Made by a program: the position numbers and the translations under genes
The notes under the pieces: model-generated
What the model was told of the DNA's origin: nothing
What the model saw: only the letters and a program-made list of their open reading frames with translations
Databases searched by the model: none
Source: Bacteroidales bacterium F22
Lineage (GTDB): Bacteria; Bacteroidota; Bacteroidia; Bacteroidales; Bacteroidaceae
Assembly: GCA_029541985.1 (NCBI GenBank)
Contig: CP095414.1
Location: forward strand, 682,001 to 746,000
Direction: 5' to 3'
Length of the DNA: 64,000 nt
Shown here: piece by piece, positions 45,956 to 55,954 of the stretch
Layout of the letters: each line of letters starts with the position of its first letter
Numbering within the stretch: the stretch's first letter is position 1

Positions 45956-46819
45956 TTATCGTTTGATCTTCACCCCTTTACCGACGCCTTTGTCCACGAG
46001 ATCCATCAGTTTAGCATCGCCGTACATAGTGATGCTACCTACTCCGTAAGAATGAAGAATGGCAGTATCATTACCATGGCAAGAGACAGAGCCCACACCT
46101 TTATTGGTAACATTTAGATGGTCGACCTTAAATTCTTTAGCATGAATAGATCCCACACCAATATTTTGAAGTTCAGCTGACACAGCTTTACCGATAACAG
46201 AAATGGAACCCACCCCTTTGTTTTTGGTCATGATTGAATCAGCATGTAGTTGATGGATAAAGATACTTCCCACCCCATTATTTTGAAGTTCAAAATCCTT
46301 AACCTCAAGTTGTGATTTCAACTCCATACTTCCCACGCCATTGTTTGCTAAGAAAAACTTATCAAAATGCATCATATTAGTAAAATGAACATCACCCACT
46401 CCATTATTAGAAAGCGAATGTAAATCATTGATGACAATTTTAATTTTCAACAAACCACTTTCACGGAGAGTCGTATTATCTTTAAACTTAACAGTAAAAG
46501 AACCGTCATGAGAAATAAACTTGAGTAGATCTACATAGTTTGCGGGACCATTAACTAGAATATGAGGTTTAGATTCAAAATCCTGCACCACTTCGATATC
46601 ACAAACAACATGCAATATTAAGCTATTTAGATAAGGAATATCCACATTCAATTCACTCGTTTCTTCGCTCGGTTTCAAACCAATAAAATCATTACGAAGA
46701 TCGATTGGTGAATCCTCCGAAGTAGAATTAAAAAGACCTGTATTTGTTGCATGAGCAGTATAGAACACTGTAGTTCCTACAAGCAAAGTAAATAATAATA
46801 ACTGGCTAATTTTCTTCAT
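45956..46819 (-). CDS. Head-GIN-domain (DUF2807) exported protein with GVGS repeats
   Basis: From ATG 46819 the protein has 287 residues and a signal peptide ending near HATNT. A single-stranded beta-helix of DUF2807/GIN type fills the rest. NNGVGSI/NKGVGSV turns recur about every 20 residues from residue 140 to the end. The family has been called putative adhesin or anti-sigma-linked, with no firm function. It is followed downstream (minus strand) by the PEP-synthase-like gene. The longer frame from 46876 precedes the signal peptide and is rejected. Confidence 0.82.
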   Translation of the reverse strand: MKKISQLLLFTLLVGTTVFYTAHATNTGLFNSTSEDSPIDLRNDFIGLKPSEETSELNVDIPYLNSLILHVVCDIEVVQDFESKPHILVNGPANYVDLLKFISHDGSFTVKFKDNTTLRESGLLKIKIVINDLHSLSNNGVGDVHFTNMMHFDKFFLANNGVGSMELKSQLEVKDFELQNNGVGSIFIHQLHADSIMTKNKGVGSISVIGKAVSAELQNIGVGSIHAKEFKVDHLNVTNKGVGSVSCHGNDTAILHSYGVGSITMYGDAKLMDLVDKGVGKGVKIKR

Positions 46820-46930
46820 TTTGTAATTATTTTGTGATTTATATTCTTTCGAGAAAATAATAAAATTAAGTCTCACTACATCTAAGAGACGAAGTGAGAC
46901 CTATATTAAGTTGCAAACAAAAGAAAAAAA

Positions 46931-47953
46931 TTACATTTCTCTTTTCTTTAATTTCTTATAAAGCCACCGGGTCAACGTAAAATACATCAAAACTGCCAAG
47001 ACGATTACTCCGAGAGCAATGAGGTCTAAGCACCCCAAAGGCAATGTAGATAGATGTGAAGCCACAACAATCCCCAATATAAATCCACATATCCATGTCA
47101 ACATCAACGTATTGTTAATCGTACACCTCTGACAGTGAGCAGTAAGTCCTATATACATCCTCAGTAAATCAGGGATAGCCAAAATAACAACCACAAACAA
47201 AGCAAAGTCAATCAGTACAGATAGCCAAGATATGCCGAGTATTAAATAATTAGATGAGATAGCTAGACTAGTACCCACTGCGAAGAACAATACATTAATC
47301 GATAATCCTATAGCACGTGGTAAAAAGAAGCGATCCCACGAACAAGCCGCTCGAACGATTGGAGCTCTAAAAGGCACCTTCACAACCGCCAAAGTAATCA
47401 GAGACAGTATTCCTAAAGCGATAGATGTATAATAGACCCATACAAGGTCAGTACAAAAATCATAAAGGACAATTCTCAAAGCATAACCAAAAGCCTGGGC
47501 CACAAAGATACCAATGATAAGAGCGCGATTCGCACGACGTCTCAATTTAGGATTTGACACATCGATATGAAGCGAGAACTCTAAGTTCAGAACAGTACCA
47601 AAAGCAGCTCCATGAATCAAGATGACAGCATAGAACCAATTAATTTGGTCGATATACATATATCCTAGAGTAGACAAGACAGTCAACAAGACTGCTATTT
47701 CCCCCACCTTCTTTCTCGTAAAATGGTCAAATAAGAAATTATAAAAAGGACCAGATACAATCATCCCAAGTAAAAACAAGAGCAATGAAGAGATAGGCAG
47801 TTCGACCCCTAGTGGTGTGACCACAAATTCCCGTCCCATCATCGGTGGCAAAAGGACAAAAAGACTTGCCATCAAAGACATCACCGATACGATAAGACCA
47901 ACAAAGCGGCAATTCCACAAAGGACTTTCCTCTAAATTAATAGTTTGAGGCAT
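46931..47953 (-). CDS. MFS-type membrane transporter
   Basis: A 340-residue protein with about ten hydrophobic segments and an MFS-like loop (FNFLFDHFTRKKVGEIA type, here NFLFDHFTRKKVGEI). The usual 12-segment carrier has about 400 residues, so this is short. The substrate is unknown. It starts 8 bp after the panB stop, so it is probably co-transcribed with panB. Confidence 0.7.
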   Translation of the reverse strand: MPQTINLEESPLWNCRFVGLIVSVMSLMASLFVLLPPMMGREFVVTPLGVELPISSLLLFLLGMIVSGPFYNFLFDHFTRKKVGEIAVLLTVLSTLGYMYIDQINWFYAVILIHGAAFGTVLNLEFSLHIDVSNPKLRRRANRALIIGIFVAQAFGYALRIVLYDFCTDLVWVYYTSIALGILSLITLAVVKVPFRAPIVRAACSWDRFFLPRAIGLSINVLFFAVGTSLAISSNYLILGISWLSVLIDFALFVVVILAIPDLLRMYIGLTAHCQRCTINNTLMLTWICGFILGIVVASHLSTLPLGCLDLIALGVIVLAVLMYFTLTRWLYKKLKKREM

Positions 47954-47961
47954 GATCTACA

Positions 47962-48783
47962 CTAATATTGTTCTTCACTATTTGGGAAATCACCCGATTT
48001 AATATCCTCACTATAATGTTGAACAGCATCGACAATGACCGTATTTAAATCGGCATATCGTCGTAAGAAACGAGGACTAAAACCATTAGTCATACCCAAC
48101 ATATCATGTACGACAAGTACCTGACCATCAGTATCACCACCAGCACCAATTCCGATAACAGGAATCGTTAATTCTTCAGAAACCCGCTTAGCTAATGCAG
48201 AAGGTATTTTTTCTAATACCAAAGCATAACATCCTGCATCCTCCAATAGATGAGCATCACGAATTAGTTTATCAGCCTCTTCCTTTTCTTTTGCACGTAC
48301 CGCATAAGTACCAAATTTATTGATTGATTGAGGAGTAAGCCCCAAATGTCCCATAATTGGAATACCAGCAGAAAGGATACGCTTCACCGTTTCAATAACT
48401 TCTTCTCCACCTTCCAATTTGACAGTATCAGCATGAGTCTCTTTCATGATACGGATAGCAGATGCCAACCCCTCTTTCGAGTTTCCTTGGTAAGTACCAA
48501 AAGGCATATCGACCACTACAAGTGCTCTATTGACCGCTTTCATCACTGATTTTCCGTGATAAATCATCTGATCCAATGTAATAGGCAATGTTGTCACATT
48601 TCCCGCCATCACGTTAGATGCAGAATCACCAACAAGAATAACATCAATACCAGCTTGGTCTACCAACCCAGCCATAGTATAATCATAAGAGGTAATCATG
48701 GCGATTTTCTCTCCTCTTTGTTTCATTTCCATCAGTCTGTGAGTAGTCACTTTGCGTTCCTTATCACCTAGATAATTTGCCAT
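47962..48783 (-). CDS. panB: 3-methyl-2-oxobutanoate hydroxymethyltransferase
   Basis: A 273-residue protein with PanB signatures [58 protein letters not shown] and [10 protein letters not shown]. It makes ketopantoate, the first committed step of pantothenate synthesis. It lies downstream of a GH13 amylase gene, separated by a large inverted repeat. Confidence 0.96.
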   Translation of the reverse strand: MANYLGDKERKVTTHRLMEMKQRGEKIAMITSYDYTMAGLVDQAGIDVILVGDSASNVMAGNVTTLPITLDQMIYHGKSVMKAVNRALVVVDMPFGTYQGNSKEGLASAIRIMKETHADTVKLEGGEEVIETVKRILSAGIPIMGHLGLTPQSINKFGTYAVRAKEKEEADKLIRDAHLLEDAGCYALVLEKIPSALAKRVSEELTIPVIGIGAGGDTDGQVLVVHDMLGMTNGFSPRFLRRYADLNTVIVDAVQHYSEDIKSGDFPNSEEQY

Positions 48784-48822
48784 AACTTTTCCTTAATTTT
48801 TAATATAAGTTTCATCATACAA

Positions 48823-48859
48823 TGCAGATTGTACACACCACACGTGCGTACAATCTGCA
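48823..48859. repeat. Large inverted repeat between the amylase and panB genes
   Basis: Perfect 12-bp arms (48823-48834 and 48848-48859), extendable to 16 bp with one mismatch. There is no strong T-tract on either side. It could be a terminator or attenuator in the minus-strand transcript, or a protein-binding site. Confidence 0.7.
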
Positions 48860-48898
48860 AAAGTATATCAAAGTAGTGAATAAATAAAATATATTCAA

Positions 48899-50605
48899 CT
48901 ATTTTTCAATTTTCATCTTCAACAATTTACCGGTAAAAGCTCCGACAGTAGTATCGACGGTATGGTTAGGTAAAAAGACGATTTGTTCCGTTCTTCCAGA
49001 GAACAACTCCACGACCTCAACCTCTTTAAAAGAAGGGAGTTCAAAATACTCGAACAGATGGTTTGGCAAAAGGACACCCACATTTGCTTCATGAGCATCA
49101 AAATTAACTATTCCTATAATCAGTTCTCCATCGCAATATCTAACAAAACTATACTGTTTATTTTCATTGTAGCGCCATCCCTTCAGATTAGCATATTGCA
49201 AACCAAAGAATTGTCCTTCTCGGATTGCTTTCTCAGATTGACAAAGATTAAATAGTTTGGCATAAAAAGATTGAAGGTCCTTTTGCTCTTGAGTCAAGAG
49301 ACCTTGGTCGAACTTATTATCATTTCTCCATCTATATATAGACTCCAGACTCCAATAATCAAAGATAGTTGTTCGTCCATCTATGCCCGAGAAGCCCTCA
49401 GCATGCATACCTCGTTCTCCCAAATCCTGTCCCATATACCACATCACAGGTGCGGGTAGCATTGCCGCAGAGATAATCATCGCAGCTTTGCCATGTCTAC
49501 CCGAGCCCGCGAACATAGCAGAAGCGATACGCTGTTCATCATGATTCTCCATAAAATGAAGCATTTTCTCTTGGATATCGTTGGTAGCCTGCCAGCACTT
49601 AGTGATATCATTAGCCGAAGCATACCCACAAGTAACGTTGCGGAGCGTATCATAAAGACCGACTTTATCATAGAGATAGTCAAATTTACCCACCTCAATA
49701 AAATTACGATATTCATTAGGATTATAGACCTCACCAATAAAATCCACATTATAATTCTCTTTTATCTGAGGGATGACCCAAGCCCAAAAAGCGACAGGCA
49801 CCATCTCCACCATATCACATCTGAAGCCATCCACTCCTTTTGAAGCCCAGAACTCAAGGATATGAGCCATCTTGTGCCACGTATCAGGAAACGGATAGAA
49901 ATTATAACTTCCTCCATTTTGATAATCCACTCCATAATTCAGTTTCACAGCTTCGTACCAATCACTTTCATTAGGATAAGCATTGAACCGGTCATTAGCA
50001 GTCGCTCTAGCTGGATTCTCTATATAAGGTGTCTTAGCCCCTGCTTTGAGATCAAATTGAGCCCTAAGAGGTTGGCCAGGTATATAGTAAAAATTATTCT
50101 GTTCAGAAAATGCTTTTTGCTTATCATCATGAGCACCAAAGTCTTCGACTCCATCAGGAGCCACATCACTATGGTATTGACGTGCCACATGATTAGGGAC
50201 AAAATCGATAATCATCTTAAGTCCAGCTTGATGAGTACGTTTGACAAGGTCTTCGAATTCCCCCATACGATTGCTTACATCGACAGCTAAATCAGGGTCT
50301 ATATCATAATAGTCCTTGATAGCATAAGGCGACCCCGCCTTCCCCTTGACAATACTTGGATGGTCCTTAGCTATTCCATAGCGTGAATAATCAGTTTGAG
50401 TAGCATGTTCTATGAGACCTGTATACCAAATATGAGTTGCTCCAAGACGTTTGATTTCATCAAAGGCTTCTGAAGTAAAGTCATTCATTTTGCCGCATCC
50501 ATTTTGTGCGAGAGAACCATCATAAAATGAATAGATGTGACCGTTACCAAAAAGACGAGGTAACACTTGATAGATAATCATTTTCTTTTTACTGTTTTTG
50601 TCCAT
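48899..50605 (-). CDS. GH13 alpha-amylase-family enzyme, cytoplasmic
   Basis: A 568-residue protein. GH13 motifs are IIDFVPNHV (near 132), GFRCDMVEM (nucleophile Asp264), FIGEVYN (acid/base Glu292) and FMENHDEQR (Asp356). No signal peptide is present, so it should act on imported oligosaccharides or glycogen inside the cell. Its exact specificity (alpha-amylase, glucosidase or other) is not readable. It is the first gene of a minus-strand series leading into panB. Confidence 0.88.
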   Translation of the reverse strand: MDKNSKKKMIIYQVLPRLFGNGHIYSFYDGSLAQNGCGKMNDFTSEAFDEIKRLGATHIWYTGLIEHATQTDYSRYGIAKDHPSIVKGKAGSPYAIKDYYDIDPDLAVDVSNRMGEFEDLVKRTHQAGLKMIIDFVPNHVARQYHSDVAPDGVEDFGAHDDKQKAFSEQNNFYYIPGQPLRAQFDLKAGAKTPYIENPARATANDRFNAYPNESDWYEAVKLNYGVDYQNGGSYNFYPFPDTWHKMAHILEFWASKGVDGFRCDMVEMVPVAFWAWVIPQIKENYNVDFIGEVYNPNEYRNFIEVGKFDYLYDKVGLYDTLRNVTCGYASANDITKCWQATNDIQEKMLHFMENHDEQRIASAMFAGSGRHGKAAMIISAAMLPAPVMWYMGQDLGERGMHAEGFSGIDGRTTIFDYWSLESIYRWRNDNKFDQGLLTQEQKDLQSFYAKLFNLCQSEKAIREGQFFGLQYANLKGWRYNENKQYSFVRYCDGELIIGIVNFDAHEANVGVLLPNHLFEYFELPSFKEVEVVELFSGRTEQIVFLPNHTVDTTVGAFTGKLLKMKIEK

Positions 50606-50728
50606 AAAAACGATAGATTAGATTGATCATTTCATCTGAAAAATGAATGAAAATAGACCAATGAAGTTTTGAAATACCTGAATACACAAATATAAACAAT
50701 AAAAAAGATTAGACCTACTATAAAGGCG

Positions 50729-51343
50729 CTAATTTTCTACAATAATTACCCCATGAATATCTTCAAATCGCTGACGTAATCTCCCCATCTTAGAGGCACG
50801 GATACTCATCTCAAGCAAACAGTCTATTTCAAACTGCTGTTTTGTTATTGTCGGATTTTCTTCTTTGACTACACGCATAACCTCATTCATCAGTGGATAT
50901 TCGTACCTGACTGCAATCGTCTCATCAATAGTACATTCCAATATTTCTGCTTGTTCTAGTACGATACGAGAGGCCGTACGATAGGCAACAATAAGGCCAC
51001 CCGTCCCAAGTTTAATTCCTCCGAAATAACGCACCACCACAACCAGTACATTTGTCAAGTTGAAATGATTTATCTGTCCCAATATTGGTTTGCCCGCTGT
51101 ACCAGAAGGTTCTCCATTGTCATTTGCCCTAAATGTCGTTCTCTCAAAATCAAGCATATAAGCATAACAGACATGTCTTGCATCATAATATTTCTTTTGT
51201 ATTACTGCCAGATGAGACTTAACTTCTTCGACAGTCGATACAGGGAAAGTAAAAGCCAAAAACTTACTCCTTTTCTCAGAGAAAGTAGCCTCTACAGGTT
51301 TAGCTATTGTGTAATAGATATCGTTTACTTCATTTTCCATCAA
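50729..51343 (-). CDS. YigZ/IMPACT family protein
   Basis: A 204-residue protein with the UPF0029 core: RSKFLAFTFPVSTVEEV, DARHVCYAYML, NDNGEPSGTAGKPIL, and VVVVRYFGGIKLGTGGLIVAYR. The function is unknown; the eukaryotic IMPACT relative binds the translation regulator Gcn1. It stands alone, divergent from the rseC/rnf operon. Confidence 0.92.
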   Translation of the reverse strand: MMENEVNDIYYTIAKPVEATFSEKRSKFLAFTFPVSTVEEVKSHLAVIQKKYYDARHVCYAYMLDFERTTFRANDNGEPSGTAGKPILGQINHFNLTNVLVVVVRYFGGIKLGTGGLIVAYRTASRIVLEQAEILECTIDETIAVRYEYPLMNEVMRVVKEENPTITKQQFEIDCLLEMSIRASKMGRLRQRFEDIHGVIIVEN

Positions 51344-51417
51344 GACAAAGTTATAATTATTCTTGTTCTGAAGTTGAATAATTATTCCTTTTTATTTTAT
51401 AGTATTAGATAAAATGT

Positions 51418-51425
51418 TACATTTG
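51418..51425 (+). promoter_or_regulatory. -7 box of the rseC-rnf operon
   Basis: TACATTTG matches the Bacteroidetes -7 pattern and lies 28 bp before the RseC ATG at 51454. The -33 element is AT-rich and unclear. Confidence 0.5.
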
Positions 51426-51453
51426 CATCGATTTGTAATGTAGACTTTGCAAA

Positions 51454-51873
51454 ATGGCCAAAACAATAGAACACAAGGGAACCATTGAGAGTATCAATGG
51501 GAACCAAATAAAAGTACGTATCCTTCAAACGACAGGATGCGCCTCTTGCAGTGCAAAAGACTTTTGTTCTTCTGCTGAAAGCAAAGAAAAATATATAGAT
51601 GTAAAAGACCTGAACAGTCAATACTATTCGGTTGGAGACAGCGTAATACTTCACGGTTCCATGACTTTGGGACTGCGCGCGGTATTACTTGCCTTCTTTT
51701 TTCCGTTTCTTGTTCTCGTCATCTCCCTCTTTATCAGTATGAGTTTAACTCTTGGGAACGAGTTATTATCTACAGGTATCGCCTTCGGATTAACCGCTTT
51801 TTATTACCTCATATTGTCGTTGTTCAAACAACAAACCAGCAAGCATTTTGCTTTTACCTTGAGTAGAGACTAA
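51454..51873 (+). CDS. rseC: RseC-family membrane protein (SoxR-reducing system)
   Basis: A 139-residue protein with the RseC Cys motif (TGCASCSAKDFCSSAE, near residues 28-43) and two membrane segments (about 70-120). RseC proteins accompany Rnf/Rsx complexes and help reduce SoxR or assemble the complex. It is 70 bp upstream of rnfB and probably leads the operon. Confidence 0.88.
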   Translation: MAKTIEHKGTIESINGNQIKVRILQTTGCASCSAKDFCSSAESKEKYIDVKDLNSQYYSVGDSVILHGSMTLGLRAVLLAFFFPFLVLVISLFISMSLTLGNELLSTGIAFGLTAFYYLILSLFKQQTSKHFAFTLSRD

Positions 51874-51943
51874 CCCTTTCTACTCAAACTATGAAAAAGA
51901 AATAAATCATTTAATAATATTCTGACTTTATCAAAAAAATCGT

Positions 51944-52849
51944 ATGAATGTAATTCTCATCGCAGTAATTGCTCTAGGTTTTATCGGCCTTGTAGCAGCT
52001 GTCATTTTATATGCAGCCTCTAAGAAGTTTGCTGTTTACGAAGATCCAAACATTGGAAAAATCAACGAAGTATTACCTCAAGCTAACTGTGGTGGTTGTG
52101 GCTACCCTGGTTGTAGTGGATTTGCAGTTGCTTGTGCATCAGGCCCAGATTTACAAGGGAAATTCTGTACTGTAGGTGGACAGAAGGTAATGGACGACGT
52201 TGCAAAGATTATGGGGTTTGAAGCTATTGCTACTGATCCCAAAGTAGCCGTAGTAAGGTGTAATGGTAGCTGTGAGCATCGTCCACGAACTTCACAGTAT
52301 GATGGAGCAACTAGTTGTGCTATCGCAGCAGCCACTTACGGAGGAGACACGGACTGTAGTTATGGATGCCTTGGTTGTGGTGACTGTGTAGATGCTTGTC
52401 AATTTGATGCCATCCACATGAATGCAGAGACAGGTCTTCCAGAAGTAGACGACTCAAAATGTACTGCTTGTGGTGCATGTGTCGAAGCATGTCCAAGAGA
52501 CATTATTGAACTTCGCTATCTCGGAAAGAGAAATCGTAGAATTTATGTTAGTTGCGTCAACGAAGACAAAGGGGCAAAGACTAGAAAAGAATGTAGCGTC
52601 GGTTGCATTGGCTGTGGAAAATGCTTTAAGGAATGTCCATTCGGTGCCATCACAATGAAGAATAATCGTGCATATATCGATTATGAGAAATGCAAGTTAT
52701 GTCGTAAGTGTGTCGTTGTTTGTCCGACTCATGCCATTGTAGAGGTAAACTTTCCTGCTCGTAAGCCAAAGTTAGCTGTCACTGAAGCAGTCAAACCAGC
52801 AGCACCTGCTACCAAAGCTCCAGCAACCTCAAGCACAAAAGCTAAGTAA
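51944..52849 (+). CDS. rnfB: Rnf complex subunit RnfB
   Basis: A 301-residue protein with an N-terminal membrane helix. It has the RnfB Fe-S site ANCGGCGYPGC (Cys49, 52, 57) and four CxxCxxCxxxC ferredoxin motifs (CLGCGDCVDAC, CTACGACVEAC, CIGCGKCFKEC, CKLCRKCVVVC). It takes electrons from ferredoxin. The C-terminal 35 residues form an Ala/Pro/Lys-rich tail. It is followed by rnfC 51 bp away. Confidence 0.95.
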   Translation: MNVILIAVIALGFIGLVAAVILYAASKKFAVYEDPNIGKINEVLPQANCGGCGYPGCSGFAVACASGPDLQGKFCTVGGQKVMDDVAKIMGFEAIATDPKVAVVRCNGSCEHRPRTSQYDGATSCAIAAATYGGDTDCSYGCLGCGDCVDACQFDAIHMNAETGLPEVDDSKCTACGACVEACPRDIIELRYLGKRNRRIYVSCVNEDKGAKTRKECSVGCIGCGKCFKECPFGAITMKNNRAYIDYEKCKLCRKCVVVCPTHAIVEVNFPARKPKLAVTEAVKPAAPATKAPATSSTKAK

Positions 52850-52900
52850 AACAATTAAGAGACTAAAAACACATTATATATATAGTAATCCTATACGAAT

Positions 52901-54265
52901 ATGTTGAAAACATTTTCAATCGGTGGTGTTCATCCAGAGGGGAATAAAATATCTGCCCATCAGAACATCCGTCAAGCCGAATTACCAAAACAAGCAATTA
53001 TCTTACTTGGACAACACATCGGAGCACCAGCAAAAGCTATCGTGAAACGAGGTGATGAAGTTCTAGTAGGACAGAAGATTGCAGAAGCAGGCGGTTTCGT
53101 CTCAGCTGCAATACACAGTCCTGTAAGTGGGAAAGTAGCCAAATTAGATACGACGATTGATGCAAGTGGTTATCGCAAACCATGTATCATCATCGATGTA
53201 CAAGGCGATGAGTGGGTTGATACCATCGACCGCACTCCAGACCTCGTTACAGAGACAGCTCTCGACTCTAAAGAAATTATTGATACCATCAAAGAGGCTG
53301 GCATCGTCGGAATGGGTGGAGCTTGCTTCCCTACACACGTCAAATTAATGCCTCCCCCAGGAAACACTGCAGAATGTCTAATCATCAATGCAGTAGAGTG
53401 TGAGCCCTACCTTACAGCTGACCATCAGTTGATGTTGGAACATGCTCAGGAAATATTAATCGGAGTCAAGCTATTGATGAAGGCAATCAAAGTAAACAAG
53501 ACCTATATAGGTATTGAGAACAACAAGCCAGATGCAATAGAACTCATGACCAAAGTTGCGAGTAAATACGCAGGTGTTGAAGTAGTTCCTTTGAAGATAA
53601 AATACCCTCAAGGAGGTGAGAAACAATTGATTGATGCCATCATCAATCGAAAAGTAGGCAGTGGTAAGTTGCCTATTTCTACAGGTGCTGTAGTGCAAAA
53701 TGTAGCGACTGCCTTTGCAGTATATCAAGCTGTGATGAAGCACAAACCACTTTTCGAACGTGTAGTATCAGTCACTGGTCGTTCTGTTGCTAAACCATCT
53801 AACTTATGGGCCCGTTTTGGTACTCCTCTAAGTCAGATGATTGATGAATGTGGAGGATTACCAGAAGACACAGGCAAGGTAATTGCTGGTGGTCCGATGA
53901 TGGGAAAAGCACTTCCAACATTAGAGATACCTTCAGCGAAAGGAACTTCAGGTATCCTCATCATGCAAGAAAAAGAATCACGCCGCCTAGAGATTCAGGA
54001 TTGTATCCGTTGTGGTAAATGTATCGAAGCTTGCCCTATGGGATTAGAGCCTTATTTAATAATTGCTCAAGCAATGAAACAAGAGTGGGACAAAGTTGAG
54101 AAAGACAGTATCATGGACTGTATCGAATGTGGTAGCTGTCAATTTACTTGTCCGGCGCAACGCCCTATTACAGATTATTGCAGACTAAGTAAAGCCAAAG
54201 TAGGTGGTATCTTGAGAGCTCGTGCAGCGGAAGCACGTGCAGCATCAGAATCATCAAAGAAATAA
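52901..54265 (+). CDS. rnfC: Rnf complex subunit RnfC
   Basis: A 454-residue peripheral subunit. It has the NADH/FMN-binding fold seen in NuoF relatives (GIVGMGGACFPTHVKL, NAVECEPYL, YPQGGEKQLI) and two ferredoxin motifs (CIRCGKCIEACP, CIECGSCQFTCP). It passes electrons to NAD. The operon order and spacing match other Bacteroidales. Confidence 0.95.
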   Translation: MLKTFSIGGVHPEGNKISAHQNIRQAELPKQAIILLGQHIGAPAKAIVKRGDEVLVGQKIAEAGGFVSAAIHSPVSGKVAKLDTTIDASGYRKPCIIIDVQGDEWVDTIDRTPDLVTETALDSKEIIDTIKEAGIVGMGGACFPTHVKLMPPPGNTAECLIINAVECEPYLTADHQLMLEHAQEILIGVKLLMKAIKVNKTYIGIENNKPDAIELMTKVASKYAGVEVVPLKIKYPQGGEKQLIDAIINRKVGSGKLPISTGAVVQNVATAFAVYQAVMKHKPLFERVVSVTGRSVAKPSNLWARFGTPLSQMIDECGGLPEDTGKVIAGGPMMGKALPTLEIPSAKGTSGILIMQEKESRRLEIQDCIRCGKCIEACPMGLEPYLIIAQAMKQEWDKVEKDSIMDCIECGSCQFTCPAQRPITDYCRLSKAKVGGILRARAAEARAASESSKK

Positions 54266-54318
54266 TCTACGCTTGGATCTTAATATTAAATATACTAAAC
54301 AAGAAATCAATAAATAAC

Positions 54319-55317
54319 ATGAGTAAAAAACTTGTCGTATCTCTTTCGCCACATATTCACAATGGCGACACGATACAAAGCAATATGAAAGGCGTACTCA
54401 TCGCCTTGATTCCAGCTCTAGCTGTATCACTTCTTTATTTTGGTCTTGCAGACCTTTATATAATCTTGACGTCTGTACTATCTTGTATCGTTCTTGAGTT
54501 CGTAATCAACAAATATCTTTTCAAAAGTGACCGTTTGACGATTACCGATGGTTCTGCAGCCTTGACAGGTCTTCTATTGGCCTTGAATCTGCCCTCTGGA
54601 CTTCCTTTATGGATGGTCATCTTAGGCGCTGCATTTGCTATAGGCGTCATCAAGATGAGTTTTGGTGGATTAGGAAACAACTTATTCAACCCTGCATTGA
54701 TGGGACGTGTATTCTTGCTTATCTCATTCCCTGCTCAGATGACTACATGGCCAGTAAATGAATGGGCTTCGAAAGCTATAGATGGTGCTTCAGGAGCAAC
54801 TCCTCTAGGCATCATGACAGGTGTACTCAATCATGCTCCCGGTGTCAGTCTAGACCAACTACCAAGTGCATGGGAGATGTTCATCGGAACGACTGGCGGA
54901 TCTATTGGTGAGATGTCAGCCTTGGCTTTGTTGCTTGGATTGGTCTACATGATTTGGAAAAAGGTAATTACGTGGCACATACCTATAACAATCATTGCTA
55001 CAGCCTTTATCTTCGCAGAGATTCTTCATCTTGTAAATCCTATCATGTATGCAGATGGTTTAAGTCAGATATTGAGTGGTGGTTTGATGCTAGGTGCTAT
55101 CTTTATGGCTACAGATTATGTGACTTCACCAATGTCATTTAAAGGACAAATGGTTTATGGAGTTGCCATCGGACTACTGACTATCATCATCCGTGTATGG
55201 GGTGCCTATCCAGAAGGGATGTCATTCGCTATCATCATCATGAACGGTTTCACCCCATTAATCAATACATATATTCGCCCTACATTGTTCAGTTCACTGC
55301 CCAAAAAAGTAGGATAA
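54319..55317 (+). CDS. rnfD: Rnf complex subunit RnfD
   Basis: A 332-residue membrane protein with about eight or nine hydrophobic segments. The covalent FMN site SGATPLG is at about residue 157-163, and GGLGNNLFNPALMGR is typical of the family. It forms part of the ion-pumping core. Confidence 0.95.
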   Translation: MSKKLVVSLSPHIHNGDTIQSNMKGVLIALIPALAVSLLYFGLADLYIILTSVLSCIVLEFVINKYLFKSDRLTITDGSAALTGLLLALNLPSGLPLWMVILGAAFAIGVIKMSFGGLGNNLFNPALMGRVFLLISFPAQMTTWPVNEWASKAIDGASGATPLGIMTGVLNHAPGVSLDQLPSAWEMFIGTTGGSIGEMSALALLLGLVYMIWKKVITWHIPITIIATAFIFAEILHLVNPIMYADGLSQILSGGLMLGAIFMATDYVTSPMSFKGQMVYGVAIGLLTIIIRVWGAYPEGMSFAIIIMNGFTPLINTYIRPTLFSSLPKKVG

Positions 55318-55337
55318 AAGAAAAATAAGATATAGAC

Positions 55338-55946
55338 ATGAAGAAATTACAATCATCTCTTAGAAATATGCTATTGGTTTTGACCGGTATCTGTGTGATT
55401 GCCACAGGCATATTAGCCTATGTTAATCAACTGACCACAGGTCCAATAGCCCAAGCCAAATCAGCTGCATTAAAAACAGCGATCGCACAAGTCGTATCTG
55501 GATTTGATAATAACCCAGCAAATGAGGTCGAGACAGTAACGCTAACACTCGAAGGTAAAGAACTCACTTTCAAAGTATACCCTGCTACGAAAAATAAACA
55601 ATTCATTGGTGCAGCAGTAGAGTCTGTCACTTTAGGATTCGGTGGTGACCTAAAAGTACTTGTTGGTTTTGACCCAGAAGGAAATATATTGAACTACTCT
55701 ATCCTTGAGACAAGTGAAACTCCAGGCCTAGGTTCTAGAGCGGCTACTTGGTTTCAAGAAGGACAAAAAGGGTCAGTCATAGGACTTTCACCTAAAGAGA
55801 AAGCACTTACCGTATCAAAAGATGGAGGAGAAGTCCAAGCGATTACTGCTTCTACAATCACTTCACGTGCATTCCTTAAGGCTGTCAACCAAGCCTATAT
55901 GGCCTATGCAAAACAAGAAACTAGTCAAACAACTACTCAAAAATAA
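55338..55946 (+). CDS. rnfG: Rnf complex subunit RnfG
   Basis: A 202-residue protein with one N-terminal membrane helix and an FMN-binding domain. The ETPGLGSRA segment and a flavin-attachment-type region near AITASTITSRAF are visible. It starts 20 bp after rnfD. Confidence 0.93.
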   Translation: MKKLQSSLRNMLLVLTGICVIATGILAYVNQLTTGPIAQAKSAALKTAIAQVVSGFDNNPANEVETVTLTLEGKELTFKVYPATKNKQFIGAAVESVTLGFGGDLKVLVGFDPEGNILNYSILETSETPGLGSRAATWFQEGQKGSVIGLSPKEKALTVSKDGGEVQAITASTITSRAFLKAVNQAYMAYAKQETSQTTTQK

Positions 55947-55954
55947 AGAAGACT

